A DNA stretch of 64,000 bases from an uncultured Lachnospiraceae bacterium (GCA_910578175.1 CAJTPF010000002.1:126024-190023); one strand, 5' to 3'; positions 31,773 through 42,816 are shown, counted from the first letter of the stretch. The notes: generated by a model from the sequence alone, not told the origin. Numbers and translations: made by a program.

Positions 31773-34685
31773 TTAATAATATTTCGGCGATTTTTTGGTT
31801 GGAAATCTGACTGCAGTATGCTTATTGTAAATAAAGTAAGAATTTACCAATAATTTACTTGCATACATTTTACCGTTTTTTACTAAAGGATGTTCCGACA
31901 AGCTAAACATATCGCCCGGATAATCCTCCTTTAAAATCATAAATTTAACCAAACCGGTATCGCCTTGGGTCTTCAAATAAATTTTAATCTCTGCAGGTCC
32001 TGATTGAAATTTTTTTCCATCAAGTGCTACTCTGATTATATTTTTGTTCTCCAAATGTGTCTTTTTATACCAAAATTGCTCAATCTCTTCACCTTGTGAT
32101 ATCTCAATGAAAAGCCGGTCCGAATCATTCATATCTATTAGATTATATATAAATTCCAGGCCCAAATACTTATAGTTGCCGCTTTGTTCATTAAAATTTA
32201 AATATACTGTTTGATTGATTTTTAATGTTTTAGTTACACTTGTGTATATTTTTTTTTCAATTTTATCCAAGTCGTGCTTTTCCAATATACTGTTTGCTAC
32301 ATTATCACCTGAATTATTTTTTGACTGTACAATACTGTAATATAATTGTTGGTTTAATTTTTCTCCATTAACAATTATTTTATTTTCTTCTTTAATTTCA
32401 TTATCTTCATTGATCGGTTTAACCATGTATGGTACGGCATATACTTTTCCAATTCCCTCCGGACATGTCAGTACGATCCTCGCTCCACCGGTTTTAAACT
32501 GTGCGCTAGATAATATAATCTTTAACGGCTTATCATGTTCTATTGCCGATAATGATACGCACCGCACTTCTTCTGTTTCTCCCTGTATCACTGATATATA
32601 TACATTTTCATAAAAAGAGATTAACGATTTGTTATAAAAATATAGATTAATTATAACACTATCTCCCGTTAACATCTCCTCATCAAAATATATATTTTGT
32701 TCCATTATAACATCACGATTTAATTTCATATCCATGGATTTCTTAGTTCCGCTTCGATAACTGGTATAATACATAGTATCGATACGAAATTTCTTATTAA
32801 GAGGTGTCACATTTTTTCCATCCTGTATTAAACGTTCCGTTAATTCACCATTCCGTACAAGAAGATAAATATCATTATCTGGTTCGGAATAAATTAAACT
32901 CCAATTATTCATTAATTCATAGTCGTCAAGTCTATTCGTTAATAGCAGATTAACATCATCCGAATCAGGATTAACATATTCCAAATCGGTTACCATCAAT
33001 AATCGATAACGATTAAGTTCAAACTGCGCTAACGTATAATTCTGTACATATACGTCTGTATATATTTCCGGACATTCTTCTGGTGTTAGCTCATAATCAT
33101 CTAATACCCATTTCACACCCTGAAATTTTTCATTCGTAATATTTGATAATGGAATTTTCCTGTTTATTACCCCATAACCATAACAGTACAATGATACAAA
33201 CAATAATAATGTAAAAATAATATTATATTTTTTCTTAATAATCAGATACATATATATTAGAAACATCAAGATACCAACTACTGTAAGAATTATAAAATCC
33301 CGGTTTCGAAACGTTCCTTCCATTCCTCTGAACATTAATGGAACTATGGTAGTAAATGCGCCACTGGCATCGATGTTATATTTTGTTAAAGACGGAAATA
33401 TTGCTATAACACATATTACAGATATCATTAAAAATATCCCCAGCGTTATACAGATGAACATTTTTGGTATTCTACGGTTTTTAAACAAATACACGAAAAC
33501 CAGCATCACTGCCATTCCACAATATGCCGCCCAGTATCGCTGGTAAACAAACCATTTAGTTCCTATTCCGTGTTCTAACGAAGTGATCGTGGCACGAAGG
33601 GAAAAAATTGAGCCAAACAATAAAGTTCCTATCAAAAGCGATGCAATAAATAAAATCGATGTATATAATAATGCATTATTCTCATTCACCCTGACATTAC
33701 TTTTCTTTATTCTTCTTCTGCAGCTAAAAAAGAATTCTCTTACAATAAAAAAAGCTATAACAATAAATAACAATCCTATTCCGCCTGAATAAACCGCCAG
33801 AACCAATAGCTGCCCGGTTATGCATGAAAAAAACGCGCGAAGGCCTGTTAAGCTTGTCAAATATTTAACATAACTAAATCCCAATGCCAGTATTCCAGTA
33901 GAATTTCCAAGTTTTTCATCCTGTAAATATAACAGCCACAATTTATCCTGTATCAGCGATATTAAACCGGATATAAAAAAATATCCTCCAATACAAATTG
34001 TTAAAAGAATCGGGATATTTACAAATATTTTTTTCCGAAAGACATAGTATGCAACAATCGCAATGAATACAGCAAACCAGATCATAAGAAAACGCGTATG
34101 CACAGTCAGACCAAAACATAAGATCAACCCAAGGTATACAGAAAGTTTTTTCACGCTCTTGTTACGTTCAACATTCTGCTGCATATTTAACATGATATAT
34201 AAAATAATCCAACACAAAAATATTAATGGATTTTCATTGATTATGGAATCATTACTTATCATGCTGTTGTAAATACATACAGAAGCAACAGAAATTAATG
34301 CACACTCGAATTTTTTTTCTATCTTAAAAAATTTATATAAAATATTATAGCAAACAACAGCATTTAAAGCTAATAATAATGCATTATAAAATAATAATCC
34401 CTGATATATACTGCTCATATTGTCAAACAATATAAAAACCGGCGCCATAAGAAGAGAATAGCCCCATCCATAATACATTATATGAGATGTAACATTTGAC
34501 CAATCATTTCCCCCAAAAAATGCAGCTCCTGAAATAACACCAAATTCATCTGCGGCTCCATTTAACGTTGTAGGTCCTTTAAACAACAAATTTATAAGCA
34601 TTTTTGAAATCAGGATTGAAAAAAACAGAATTAATTGTATTTTGTATTTTTCAATTAATATTCCAATAATATTATCTTTTTTCAT
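31773..34685 (-). CDS. Giant GT-C-like membrane protein, copy 3 of a tandem triplet
   Basis: 970 residues. About 13 membrane helices fill residues 15-510. The first external loop carries GAADEFGVISGAAFFGGNDW, where the acidic pair resembles the catalytic site of GT-C lipid-sugar-dependent glycosyltransferases. The C-terminal 450 residues are extracytoplasmic with two similar beta-sandwich units, each with a strand such as IILSSAQFKTGGARIVLTCP or VALDGKKFQSGPAEIKIY. It is clearly paralogous to the next two genes upstream. It probably adds or transfers a sugar to the surface glycan; that is inferred from fold and neighbours. Confidence 0.75.
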   Translation of the reverse strand: MKKDNIIGILIEKYKIQLILFFSILISKMLINLLFKGPTTLNGAADEFGVISGAAFFGGNDWSNVTSHIMYYGWGYSLLMAPVFILFDNMSSIYQGLLFYNALLLALNAVVCYNILYKFFKIEKKFECALISVASVCIYNSMISNDSIINENPLIFLCWIILYIMLNMQQNVERNKSVKKLSVYLGLILCFGLTVHTRFLMIWFAVFIAIVAYYVFRKKIFVNIPILLTICIGGYFFISGLISLIQDKLWLLYLQDEKLGNSTGILALGFSYVKYLTSLTGLRAFFSCITGQLLVLAVYSGGIGLLFIVIAFFIVREFFFSCRRRIKKSNVRVNENNALLYTSILFIASLLIGTLLFGSIFSLRATITSLEHGIGTKWFVYQRYWAAYCGMAVMLVFVYLFKNRRIPKMFICITLGIFLMISVICVIAIFPSLTKYNIDASGAFTTIVPLMFRGMEGTFRNRDFIILTVVGILMFLIYMYLIIKKKYNIIFTLLLFVSLYCYGYGVINRKIPLSNITNEKFQGVKWVLDDYELTPEECPEIYTDVYVQNYTLAQFELNRYRLLMVTDLEYVNPDSDDVNLLLTNRLDDYELMNNWSLIYSEPDNDIYLLVRNGELTERLIQDGKNVTPLNKKFRIDTMYYTSYRSGTKKSMDMKLNRDVIMEQNIYFDEEMLTGDSVIINLYFYNKSLISFYENVYISVIQGETEEVRCVSLSAIEHDKPLKIILSSAQFKTGGARIVLTCPEGIGKVYAVPYMVKPINEDNEIKEENKIIVNGEKLNQQLYYSIVQSKNNSGDNVANSILEKHDLDKIEKKIYTSVTKTLKINQTVYLNFNEQSGNYKYLGLEFIYNLIDMNDSDRLFIEISQGEEIEQFWYKKTHLENKNIIRVALDGKKFQSGPAEIKIYLKTQGDTGLVKFMILKEDYPGDMFSLSEHPLVKNGKMYASKLLVNSYFIYNKHTAVRFPTKKSPKYY

Positions 34686-34721
34686 AATTACATTATTTTT
34701 CCTTTCAATAAGAACAACATA

Positions 34722-37175
34722 TTATTGTATCCTTGTCGCCACTGTACCATGAATCTCTGATAACGGGGCATAAATAATAATATAAAGTTCGGAATCCTGT
34801 TTTATTTCATTTACATATAAATTATCCGCAGTATCTCCTTTATTTTCTATAATATAAGGTAAAACATAGCGATACCCTCCGCCGGTCGGGCATGTTAATA
34901 CAAGCTCAGCCTCACCCGCATGATATGCCTGGGTATCAATTATTACATTTATCGGAATATCATTTTCAATGTTATTTAATGCAATCTCGTATTGACTGAT
35001 TACATCATCCTGTTCTACTTCAATATATAACTTATCAGAATATTCACAATTTTCCCGATTCCAAAACAGCAACTGAATTGCAAATTCATCTTTCGATAAC
35101 ATTTCGTCTGTAATATTAATTTTCTGCCTCATTTCTACATCATGTTTTAATTTTTCACCCTTTTTCTTATTTGTATTTCTAAATGGGTCGGCAAAATACA
35201 ACTTTTCAACCCCAAACATTTCTCCTAAATCTCTTAATTCGATCCCTTTATTTTGAAGTGTATCATATAATTCCCCATTTTTTATCAATAAATAAACAGT
35301 ATATTTTCCCTGTTCCTCAGAATACAATAAATCCCACCGTTCAGACATTTCTTCCGTCAGTTCTCTTGTTAATAACATTTGAATATCTTCCGCTTCTGTT
35401 CCACAATATTCTTCCATATCTGCCAATATCAACTCATAACGATTCAATTCAAACTGAGCTAACATATAACTTGGGAAATTTTTGTCAACATAAATTTTTT
35501 TATACTTTTTGTGATTGATATCATATTGATCCAATATATATTTTAATCCCTGATATTTTGAATTATTAACCTGAGCGGCAGGAATATCCGACTGTATTAA
35601 AAAACAACTGTATATATAAAGATACATTGTAATAAATACGATAGAAAGGGTTTTAATCTTTCTTTTTTTTATCAAAACTGCACTTATTATAAAAACAAGC
35701 AAACCTGACATAAATAATTTTATAAAATCCAACTTGCTGAAATATCCTGGTATTTTTCTTAACATCAATGGCGTGATAATCGTAAATGCACCGGAACTTT
35801 TAATTCTGATTCCTTCTAATTCAGGTGCTATATATCCCAAAAAGATTCCGGAAGCTAAAATATATATTATTATTGTTATGATCATTTCTCTTTTTATTTT
35901 TTCTTTCCTGACAAGATATACAAATGTCAGCATAACCGCCATTGCACAATACGCCGCCCAATAACGCTGATAAACATACCACTTGCTGCCCATATCCTGT
36001 TCTATTGACGTTAGTACCGAATTAATCGATGCAACAGATGTAAATAAAATGGTCGCAATGATAAGTGCTGCAATAAAAAGAACTGCCGTATATAAAGAAG
36101 CATTTATATCAGAAATATCTAATTTTGATTTTTTAATTTTTCCTCTTATAACAGAAATCAGTTTTCCCGCTGCATACCCTCCGATAACAAAAAATAATAC
36201 TAAAAATACACCAGAATATGTTCCCAACACAAAAAATTGACCCACTACACATTTTAAATATGCTATCATTCCATTTTTATTAAATAATCCGGCAAAATTC
36301 CCCCATATTTCCCCTATACTTTCCATTGAATTTCCTATTGCCCCATCCTTTAAGTAAGCTAGCCACAACTTATCCTGTATGATACTGTTTAAATATTTTA
36401 CAATAAAATAACCGATTCCGCATTCTGCAATGATTATCGGTATATGAACAAAGAACTTGTTCCGAAACAGGTAATATATTATTATAGCAAGAAGCAATGC
36501 ACACCATGTAAAAATAAATCTTGTATGAACCGTCAGACCATAGCAAAGAAGGAAGCCTAATAACAAAGAATATGCTCTTACATTTTTCCCGTTTTCAACA
36601 CGTCTCTGCATCATCAGAATCAAATACAGAACAAACCAGTTAAGAAATACAAGGGGATTTTCATTAATAATTGAATTTCCATTAATGATATTATGATAAA
36701 AACAACAGGAAGCCAACGAAATCAAGGCACATATATACTCACTGTCTATTTTAAAGATATTCTTTAAAATATTGTAACAGATCACTACACTCAATGCCAT
36801 GAGTAAAGCATTATATGATAACATAATCTGATATATAACGCTCATATTATCCGAGAGATGAAAAGCTGGAGCCATCAATGCAGAAAACCCCCAACCATAA
36901 TACAGAATAGTCGACACAACATCAGACCAATCCAATCCGGCAAAATATGCAGCACCGGCAATGGTTCCTATTTCATCATTTCCTGTAGCTGATGTCAAGG
37001 ATTTAAACAGAAGATTTGTTAATATTTTAACAACAAACACGCTTAAAAAGAGAATTATCTGTATTCTATATTTTTTAACCGCCTCTGCCACAATACTGTT
37101 TTTTCTTATTTGACCATCCATTCTTCTGGCATTCCTTCCTTCGACTCTAAAATACTTCAATTTTTGATAATACAT
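34722..37175 (-). CDS. Giant GT-C-like membrane protein, copy 2 of a tandem triplet
   Basis: 817 residues as listed. The same multi-helix half is present with the loop GNDEIGTIAGAAYFAGLDW. Only one C-terminal beta unit is present (VIIDTQAYHAGEAELVLTCP), so it is about 150 residues shorter than its paralogues. Conserved stretches such as KWYVYQRYWAAYCAMAVML and MLAQFELNRYELILADMEEY recur in the copies. The start is uncertain: the ATG at 37121 has AAGGAAGG about 11 bases upstream and lines up better with the copies' N-termini. Confidence 0.74.
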   Translation of the reverse strand: MYYQKLKYFRVEGRNARRMDGQIRKNSIVAEAVKKYRIQIILFLSVFVVKILTNLLFKSLTSATGNDEIGTIAGAAYFAGLDWSDVVSTILYYGWGFSALMAPAFHLSDNMSVIYQIMLSYNALLMALSVVICYNILKNIFKIDSEYICALISLASCCFYHNIINGNSIINENPLVFLNWFVLYLILMMQRRVENGKNVRAYSLLLGFLLCYGLTVHTRFIFTWCALLLAIIIYYLFRNKFFVHIPIIIAECGIGYFIVKYLNSIIQDKLWLAYLKDGAIGNSMESIGEIWGNFAGLFNKNGMIAYLKCVVGQFFVLGTYSGVFLVLFFVIGGYAAGKLISVIRGKIKKSKLDISDINASLYTAVLFIAALIIATILFTSVASINSVLTSIEQDMGSKWYVYQRYWAAYCAMAVMLTFVYLVRKEKIKREMIITIIIYILASGIFLGYIAPELEGIRIKSSGAFTIITPLMLRKIPGYFSKLDFIKLFMSGLLVFIISAVLIKKRKIKTLSIVFITMYLYIYSCFLIQSDIPAAQVNNSKYQGLKYILDQYDINHKKYKKIYVDKNFPSYMLAQFELNRYELILADMEEYCGTEAEDIQMLLTRELTEEMSERWDLLYSEEQGKYTVYLLIKNGELYDTLQNKGIELRDLGEMFGVEKLYFADPFRNTNKKKGEKLKHDVEMRQKINITDEMLSKDEFAIQLLFWNRENCEYSDKLYIEVEQDDVISQYEIALNNIENDIPINVIIDTQAYHAGEAELVLTCPTGGGYRYVLPYIIENKGDTADNLYVNEIKQDSELYIIIYAPLSEIHGTVATRIQ

Positions 37176-37206
37176 GATTATCCTGAAAATGTAAAGTATA
37201 TATTAA

Positions 37207-40170
37207 TCATTTATTATATTTATTTTTTGTGTAATCATTTAAAATACCATATATATTCATACATATATAAGAATCAAACTCTCTTCCGTCTTTTTTTATC
37301 TTTCCGGCAATCCAATCCGGTAGTTGTTGTTTACTATACGGACATACATAAGGTTTTATATATTTGCCATCATTATTTTTTTTAGATGATAATGTGATTG
37401 TTGCCGGGCCTGCGGAATATTTTTCAGAATTGAGCACAATTCTCAAATAATCTCTGGCCGCCAGTTCAGACTGATGTACTGAAAATATATCTGACTGTTT
37501 TCCCTGTGTCACCGTAACCGTAATTACCCCTCTGGATAAAGAATTTCCTGTATTTCTGATCCAAATATCCATTCCCAGATACTTATATGCCAGCATTTCA
37601 TCTGTCAACTGTATGTTCTGAGACAGTTTCATTCCCTTTCCGATACTTCCCGCATCTGCTTTCGCTTCTGATTTATCCGTTACGGCAATATTTACCGGCA
37701 GAATCTGTATCCCCTGCAAAGTTTTTGGTATTACTACCTGCATATAAAGCTGGCCGGCATACTCCTTATCATTGTATCGAACTGGATAAACTGTTTCCCG
37801 GCTGATCTCCTTACCAAACCCAACCGTGTACGGAACCACATATTTATATCTACTCATATCCGGACAGGTCATCGTAATGGTTGCTTTGCCTTCCGTAAAT
37901 CCCTCGCTGTCCACATATACATACACTGGTTCTCTGGTGACTATATTATCCATGGAGATAAAAAATGTTTTTTCTGTCTCTCCCTGAGTTATGGTAATAT
38001 TCACTTTTCCTCTGCTTGGATTCTCCGACGGATTTTTAAACATTAAAACAATTGCAAATCTTCCGCTGCCAACCATATCAGAAGTCACATAAAAATCCTG
38101 TTCCAACTTATCTGTATTTTTTATTTTCTGAATACCGATGTCCTGGATGTCCTTCTCCCGGTTTTTATAAATTAACTTTTCTATTCCAAAGATATCGCTG
38201 ACATCTGTTAAAGGTATCCCCTGCTGAATAAGTTTCTCCGATAACTCTCCCTTTCTAACAAGAAGATAATACTCCGGTACTTCTTTACCTTCGCTGTCAG
38301 TCTTGTTTTTCTGATAAAGTATATACCAGCTTCCGCACATTTCTTCCCCAATCTGCTCTGTTAAAGCCAGGCGGATATCTGTTTCCCCCGAATCGGGTGA
38401 TGAATATTCTTCATAATCGCTAACGTGCAGTTCATATCTGCTCAACTCAAATTGCGCATTATAATAATTAGTTAATTTACTGTCTGCATATATTTTTTTG
38501 TAATCATTATAGCTTATACCATATGACTCCAATATCCATTTTGCATCAATATATTGAAAATATGACTGTTCGGATACCTTAATATCTACGACTGTCATCT
38601 TGTATGCAAACAGATACACAAATATTACCATAGCCAAAACCGCCGCCAAATGATACTTCTTTTTAATAAATAACATTATCATCACTAAAAACCATACAGC
38701 CCCGGCGGCCAGAAGAATCAACCAGCCTGACATTGTAATACGATCTTCCAGTTTATTAAATGTAAAGCCCACAAGAAACTGATACACCAATGCAGAAGAT
38801 ATTTTTGCTCCTGCCAGTTTTGCTGCTACAAAAATCCCAAACAGGATTCCCCATGCGGTCATAACAAAAATCGATATAACGGATACGATTCTCTTTAATT
38901 TTTTTTCCTTATTCAAATAAAAATATACAAATGTTAACATAATTGCCATCGGGCAACAGGCCCCCCAGTATCTGGAATAGACAAACCATTTACAGTTCCA
39001 TCCTTTTACAATGGCATTTCTGGCTACACCGGCGGCACCGACACTGGAAAATAACAATGTGGCAATCAACAATGAAGCAATAAAAATAATTCCAGTTCCA
39101 ATCTGTATATCCGTTGTTTCATCATCCTCCGCAACAAAAAATCTTTCTTGTTTTTTAAATGTTTTCCTAATCAACCTATGGATCATAATTCCTGTTATTA
39201 ACAGAAAGAACAACAGTAAACCTCCGGATAAAAAAAACATTATTGCAGACTGACCCAATAACATATGCAGATATCCTGTCAATCCATCAGCATTTAACAG
39301 TTCTTTCAGATTTGTAAACTGACCTCCCAAACTATCCAAGCTGTTTACCAGCGGTTCATCATTTTGTGCCGCAAGCCATAGTTTATCCTGTATACTGCCG
39401 TTCAATATTCGGACAAGTCCATAGATCCCTCCAGATCCCAATAAAAATACCCATGGATTAACCAGTATTTTCTTTTTCACAAAACCATAACTGATAAACA
39501 TCACAAAAACCCCGCCCCAGACTAAAACAAATCTGGTATGAACAGTTAAACCATATCCCATTATCAAAACCAATGCAATTGTATTCTTAATATTGGTACA
39601 CCCAATGTCAGAATTTTCCTGCATTTTTAATAATAAATAGAATACCAGCCATGTTAAAAATATTATTGCTGTTTCATTAAATACAATATTGGTGTTCATC
39701 AATGCAATAAAATAAAAGTTTGCAGCCAATGTCACCAGTACACAAAATGTTTTATTCTGAATCTTAAAAATTTTGTGTAATATGTTATAGCATATTACCA
39801 CTGATAATCCTAACAGCAATGCATTATAAGCCAGCATCGCCTGAAATAATATCCGCACATTGTCGGTCAGCAAAAAAGCCGGAGCCATGAACATGGAATA
39901 TCCCCAGCCGTAATACAATGCCTTTGATATCACGTCCGACCAGTCCAGGCCTGCAAAATAAGCGGCTCCAGCCATAGTTCCGATATCGTCATTTCCGGCA
40001 GTAAGCGTTGATGATTTTAAAAACAGATTCAAAAGGATTTTAAAACCAAATACTCCTAAAAACAATAAAAACTGAATCTTATAATCCTTCCATATTCCAC
40101 TAAACCTTTCAAGAATTTTATTTATACCGAGTTTTTTATTACTCATAACCATAGCCTTTCTACCTGCCAT
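37207..40170 (-). CDS. Giant GT-C-like membrane protein, copy 1 of a tandem triplet
   Basis: 987 residues with the same layout as its two neighbours: multi-helix half with GNDDIGTMAGAAYFAGLDW in the first loop, then KWFVYSRYWGACCPMAIML. Two C-terminal beta units follow (VDSEGFTEGKATITMTCP and VLNSEKYSAGPATITLSS). The ATG at 40170 shares a base with the upstream stop (TAATG), so translation is coupled to the acyltransferase gene. Having all three copies in a row with different tails suggests each has a different acceptor or donor. Confidence 0.75.
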   Translation of the reverse strand: MAGRKAMVMSNKKLGINKILERFSGIWKDYKIQFLLFLGVFGFKILLNLFLKSSTLTAGNDDIGTMAGAAYFAGLDWSDVISKALYYGWGYSMFMAPAFLLTDNVRILFQAMLAYNALLLGLSVVICYNILHKIFKIQNKTFCVLVTLAANFYFIALMNTNIVFNETAIIFLTWLVFYLLLKMQENSDIGCTNIKNTIALVLIMGYGLTVHTRFVLVWGGVFVMFISYGFVKKKILVNPWVFLLGSGGIYGLVRILNGSIQDKLWLAAQNDEPLVNSLDSLGGQFTNLKELLNADGLTGYLHMLLGQSAIMFFLSGGLLLFFLLITGIMIHRLIRKTFKKQERFFVAEDDETTDIQIGTGIIFIASLLIATLLFSSVGAAGVARNAIVKGWNCKWFVYSRYWGACCPMAIMLTFVYFYLNKEKKLKRIVSVISIFVMTAWGILFGIFVAAKLAGAKISSALVYQFLVGFTFNKLEDRITMSGWLILLAAGAVWFLVMIMLFIKKKYHLAAVLAMVIFVYLFAYKMTVVDIKVSEQSYFQYIDAKWILESYGISYNDYKKIYADSKLTNYYNAQFELSRYELHVSDYEEYSSPDSGETDIRLALTEQIGEEMCGSWYILYQKNKTDSEGKEVPEYYLLVRKGELSEKLIQQGIPLTDVSDIFGIEKLIYKNREKDIQDIGIQKIKNTDKLEQDFYVTSDMVGSGRFAIVLMFKNPSENPSRGKVNITITQGETEKTFFISMDNIVTREPVYVYVDSEGFTEGKATITMTCPDMSRYKYVVPYTVGFGKEISRETVYPVRYNDKEYAGQLYMQVVIPKTLQGIQILPVNIAVTDKSEAKADAGSIGKGMKLSQNIQLTDEMLAYKYLGMDIWIRNTGNSLSRGVITVTVTQGKQSDIFSVHQSELAARDYLRIVLNSEKYSAGPATITLSSKKNNDGKYIKPYVCPYSKQQLPDWIAGKIKKDGREFDSYICMNIYGILNDYTKNKYNK

Positions 40171-41294
40171 TATTTTTTAAGACACCTTCTGAAACCTTTT
40201 ACAGCAAACCTGATCAATGTTGCAGCCATCAGAGAAATCAAAAATGCTGACAATGATATTATAAAAAATGATAACCACCCGTTCATACTGTTCAGAACCT
40301 TTTTAAAATCTGCAGATGTTGTTATCTTTCTTATTATCATATAATGAAGCAGATAAATATAAAACGTCTTATCCGCAATGAAATACACGACCTTATTCAA
40401 TGAGTTTTTTATGTTTATATGCATAAAAATATAAAAAATACAAACTGTTGTTATAATTACGGTAATCGTTTTGATCGATGTAAAATTATTAAACTTTAAA
40501 TCAATTTCTTTGCAGAGTAAACTAACTCCAAACAACAACATATTCATAAGTACAATAAGTACCACAGACACTTTTTTCATCATTCCGGTGGTAATGTTGT
40601 TCCAAAAACAGCCACTTTCTCTTTCATTTTTCAGCCAAATGTACATTTCATATCCCAACAGAACATAAAATATGTTTATATCAAACGGCGAAAAAAATGT
40701 AACTTTAAGATCTGTTTTTAGTAATTGTTGTAAAACTGGCCAAATGCTGCTTAAAGCCATACATAAGAATGTTAAAAGCAGATATCCTCTTCTGATCTTA
40801 TTTTCCTTTTCTTCATTCTTACACAAAAGACGGAGTAAAGGAAACCAAATCATAAGCCTCATATATGCCCACACATACCATAAATGCATACAAATCGAGG
40901 TATTATTTACCTGCCAGGAAAAAAAATCCGAAAAGATCGTTTTCCAGTCAAGATCAGGATTCATCAGACAATACAATAGCGACTGCCGGCTTTTTAACCA
41001 TGGTGCAAACAGCTGGGTCAACAGGATTATGATCATCGCAGGAATAAATATTGACAACAGTGTATTTTTCACACGCAAACTATATTTTTTTTCTGATGTA
41101 AACATAAAATATCCGGTGATCATCCAGAATAGCGCTACACCATTTAAAACAAAAACCCTGATAATATTTTCTTCATAATAATTTAATCCCTTATTAAAAC
41201 TAAGCGTATGAAGAAATACAACCATAAAACATGCTAAAATTCTGATAAATTCAATATTAACATTTCTTTTATCACTTTTCATTTTTATATCCAA
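40170..41294 (-). CDS. Acyltransferase-3 family protein (glycan O-acyltransferase)
   Basis: 374 residues, about ten membrane helices. The signature is IEFIRILACFMVVFLHTLSF, with the catalytic His in FLHT, then VALFWMITGYFMF. Such proteins O-acetylate surface glycans from the outside. The start is TTG at 41294 with GAGG 6 bases upstream. It sits between the SASA-type esterase and the first GT-C-like protein, so the enzymes for adding and removing acyl groups are neighbours. Confidence 0.88.
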   Translation of the reverse strand: MDIKMKSDKRNVNIEFIRILACFMVVFLHTLSFNKGLNYYEENIIRVFVLNGVALFWMITGYFMFTSEKKYSLRVKNTLLSIFIPAMIIILLTQLFAPWLKSRQSLLYCLMNPDLDWKTIFSDFFSWQVNNTSICMHLWYVWAYMRLMIWFPLLRLLCKNEEKENKIRRGYLLLTFLCMALSSIWPVLQQLLKTDLKVTFFSPFDINIFYVLLGYEMYIWLKNERESGCFWNNITTGMMKKVSVVLIVLMNMLLFGVSLLCKEIDLKFNNFTSIKTITVIITTVCIFYIFMHINIKNSLNKVVYFIADKTFYIYLLHYMIIRKITTSADFKKVLNSMNGWLSFFIISLSAFLISLMAATLIRFAVKGFRRCLKK

Positions 41295-41317
41295 ATTTTT
41301 CCTCTCTCCGTTCTTCC

Positions 41318-42751
41318 TTATTTACTCTTTAATGAATTCACATATTTCGCCATTGCCAGCCCGGCTTCCTTCCCTGCCAGATTATAACCTTCCTGTGAAT
41401 AATGGGACAGATTACTCATCAGGCCTCTGCTTACAAAGGTTTTTGCAATAGTCGTTGTCATATAGGCATATTCATATGTATCACAAAATTCTATCTGTGT
41501 ATTCTGAATGGAATCAAAAATACCAGGATGATCTAAATGATTGCCGATTCCAACAAAAAAACACATTTCAACACCATGTTTTCTCATCTCTTCTATCATT
41601 TTTCCAAGATATGCTTTGTAATTTTCCGGCTTCTCTTTATAATCGGCTTCTCCCTGTGACCAGACCATATAAATATGACGGATATTATATCCGTTATCAC
41701 CCAGCCAGCTCTTTGCAGTATTTAAGCGTGTAATTGCATCATTTAATACAGGCTGGCCCGGCTGGAATTTTCTGACAGAAGTTCCGGAAATGCTGGCTGA
41801 AACCCCAACGATCGGCACGCCGGCGGTTTCAAAATAAGCTTTGCAAAGGCTCGCCGTCATCCCACCGGATTTCACCGCTGTCCCTTTTTTCGCACTGATA
41901 TCATTAATGGCGCCTTCTATATTCTCATATTTGCCAAACGGTTCCTGCAGCGTATATAATCTGTCGGGATCCGTAACCGCTTTAAACTCATATGCCGAAT
42001 TCATTTCTAAAACCGGCGCTAAAGATACATTTTCTCCTCTTCCCGCCATATTGGACTGTCCCATAAATATTACCAGATCCACAACTTTCCGGTTTAAGCA
42101 TATATTTGACATGGCTCCGTATACTTTTCTTCCATTCAGTACTTTGTATGGCCGGACCCTGTAATAATAAATGCCTGTCCTGGATGTCAGATTTAATTTA
42201 TACTGGTTGTCCTTCCACCCGGTTCTCACGCAGTTGTATTTTCCGTTTACTGAAGAAGAATTATAAATATTGTACTGATATTTACTGTTTTTCAAATCAC
42301 TCCACTGCAGATAAGTTCCTGTCTTATCCACGAGCAGCGTCAGTTCCAGATCATCTTTCACATAAGCGATCTGTAATGGTTTGGAAGCTTCGCCATAGAT
42401 CATTTTTCCCCGTTCCATTTTTGTAGCTCTGACCTTATACCAATATTTTTTCCCTGATACGGCGCTGTTATCCGTATATTTTAACCCGGATATATCTTTT
42501 GCAACACAGGTATAAGTACCATTCTTACGACCAGATCGATAAAGACGGTATGTATATGAGTTTCCGGATGAATTCCAAACCAGTGTCGGCTTCGTCACCG
42601 TTTCGGAAGATATTACCGGAACCGGTATATCTCCCGAAACCGCATAAACCTCCTTTCCAACGCCGGAGATCATTCCTATGATCATCAGAATGGCAACCAG
42701 CGCCGGAACTATTGCTTTATACTTATTTTCTAAATATTTTTTAATTTGCAT
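41318..42751 (-). CDS. Secreted SASA-type carbohydrate esterase with two Fn3-like domains
   Basis: 477 residues. A signal peptide (about 12-37, IVPALVAILMIIGMISGVGK) is followed by two fibronectin-III-like domains (about 45-130 and 135-225; both with YRLYRSG/YNIYNSS and KYWYKVR/YYYRVR strands). The C-terminal domain (about 228-477) is a SGNH hydrolase of the sialate-O-acetylesterase type: VIFMGQSNMAGRG with the nucleophile Ser, YMVWSQGEAD, and NLSHYSQEGYNLAGKEAG with the catalytic His. It likely removes O-acetyl groups from surface or dietary glycans. Position at the head of the glycan operon suggests the former. Confidence 0.87.
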   Translation of the reverse strand: MQIKKYLENKYKAIVPALVAILMIIGMISGVGKEVYAVSGDIPVPVISSETVTKPTLVWNSSGNSYTYRLYRSGRKNGTYTCVAKDISGLKYTDNSAVSGKKYWYKVRATKMERGKMIYGEASKPLQIAYVKDDLELTLLVDKTGTYLQWSDLKNSKYQYNIYNSSSVNGKYNCVRTGWKDNQYKLNLTSRTGIYYYRVRPYKVLNGRKVYGAMSNICLNRKVVDLVIFMGQSNMAGRGENVSLAPVLEMNSAYEFKAVTDPDRLYTLQEPFGKYENIEGAINDISAKKGTAVKSGGMTASLCKAYFETAGVPIVGVSASISGTSVRKFQPGQPVLNDAITRLNTAKSWLGDNGYNIRHIYMVWSQGEADYKEKPENYKAYLGKMIEEMRKHGVEMCFFVGIGNHLDHPGIFDSIQNTQIEFCDTYEYAYMTTTIAKTFVSRGLMSNLSHYSQEGYNLAGKEAGLAMAKYVNSLKSK

Positions 42752-42816
42752 GGTAACTTATAGACCTTTTTCCTTTCTAATATCAGTTGATTTTTCTTTT
42801 ATATTAGGATACTTTT

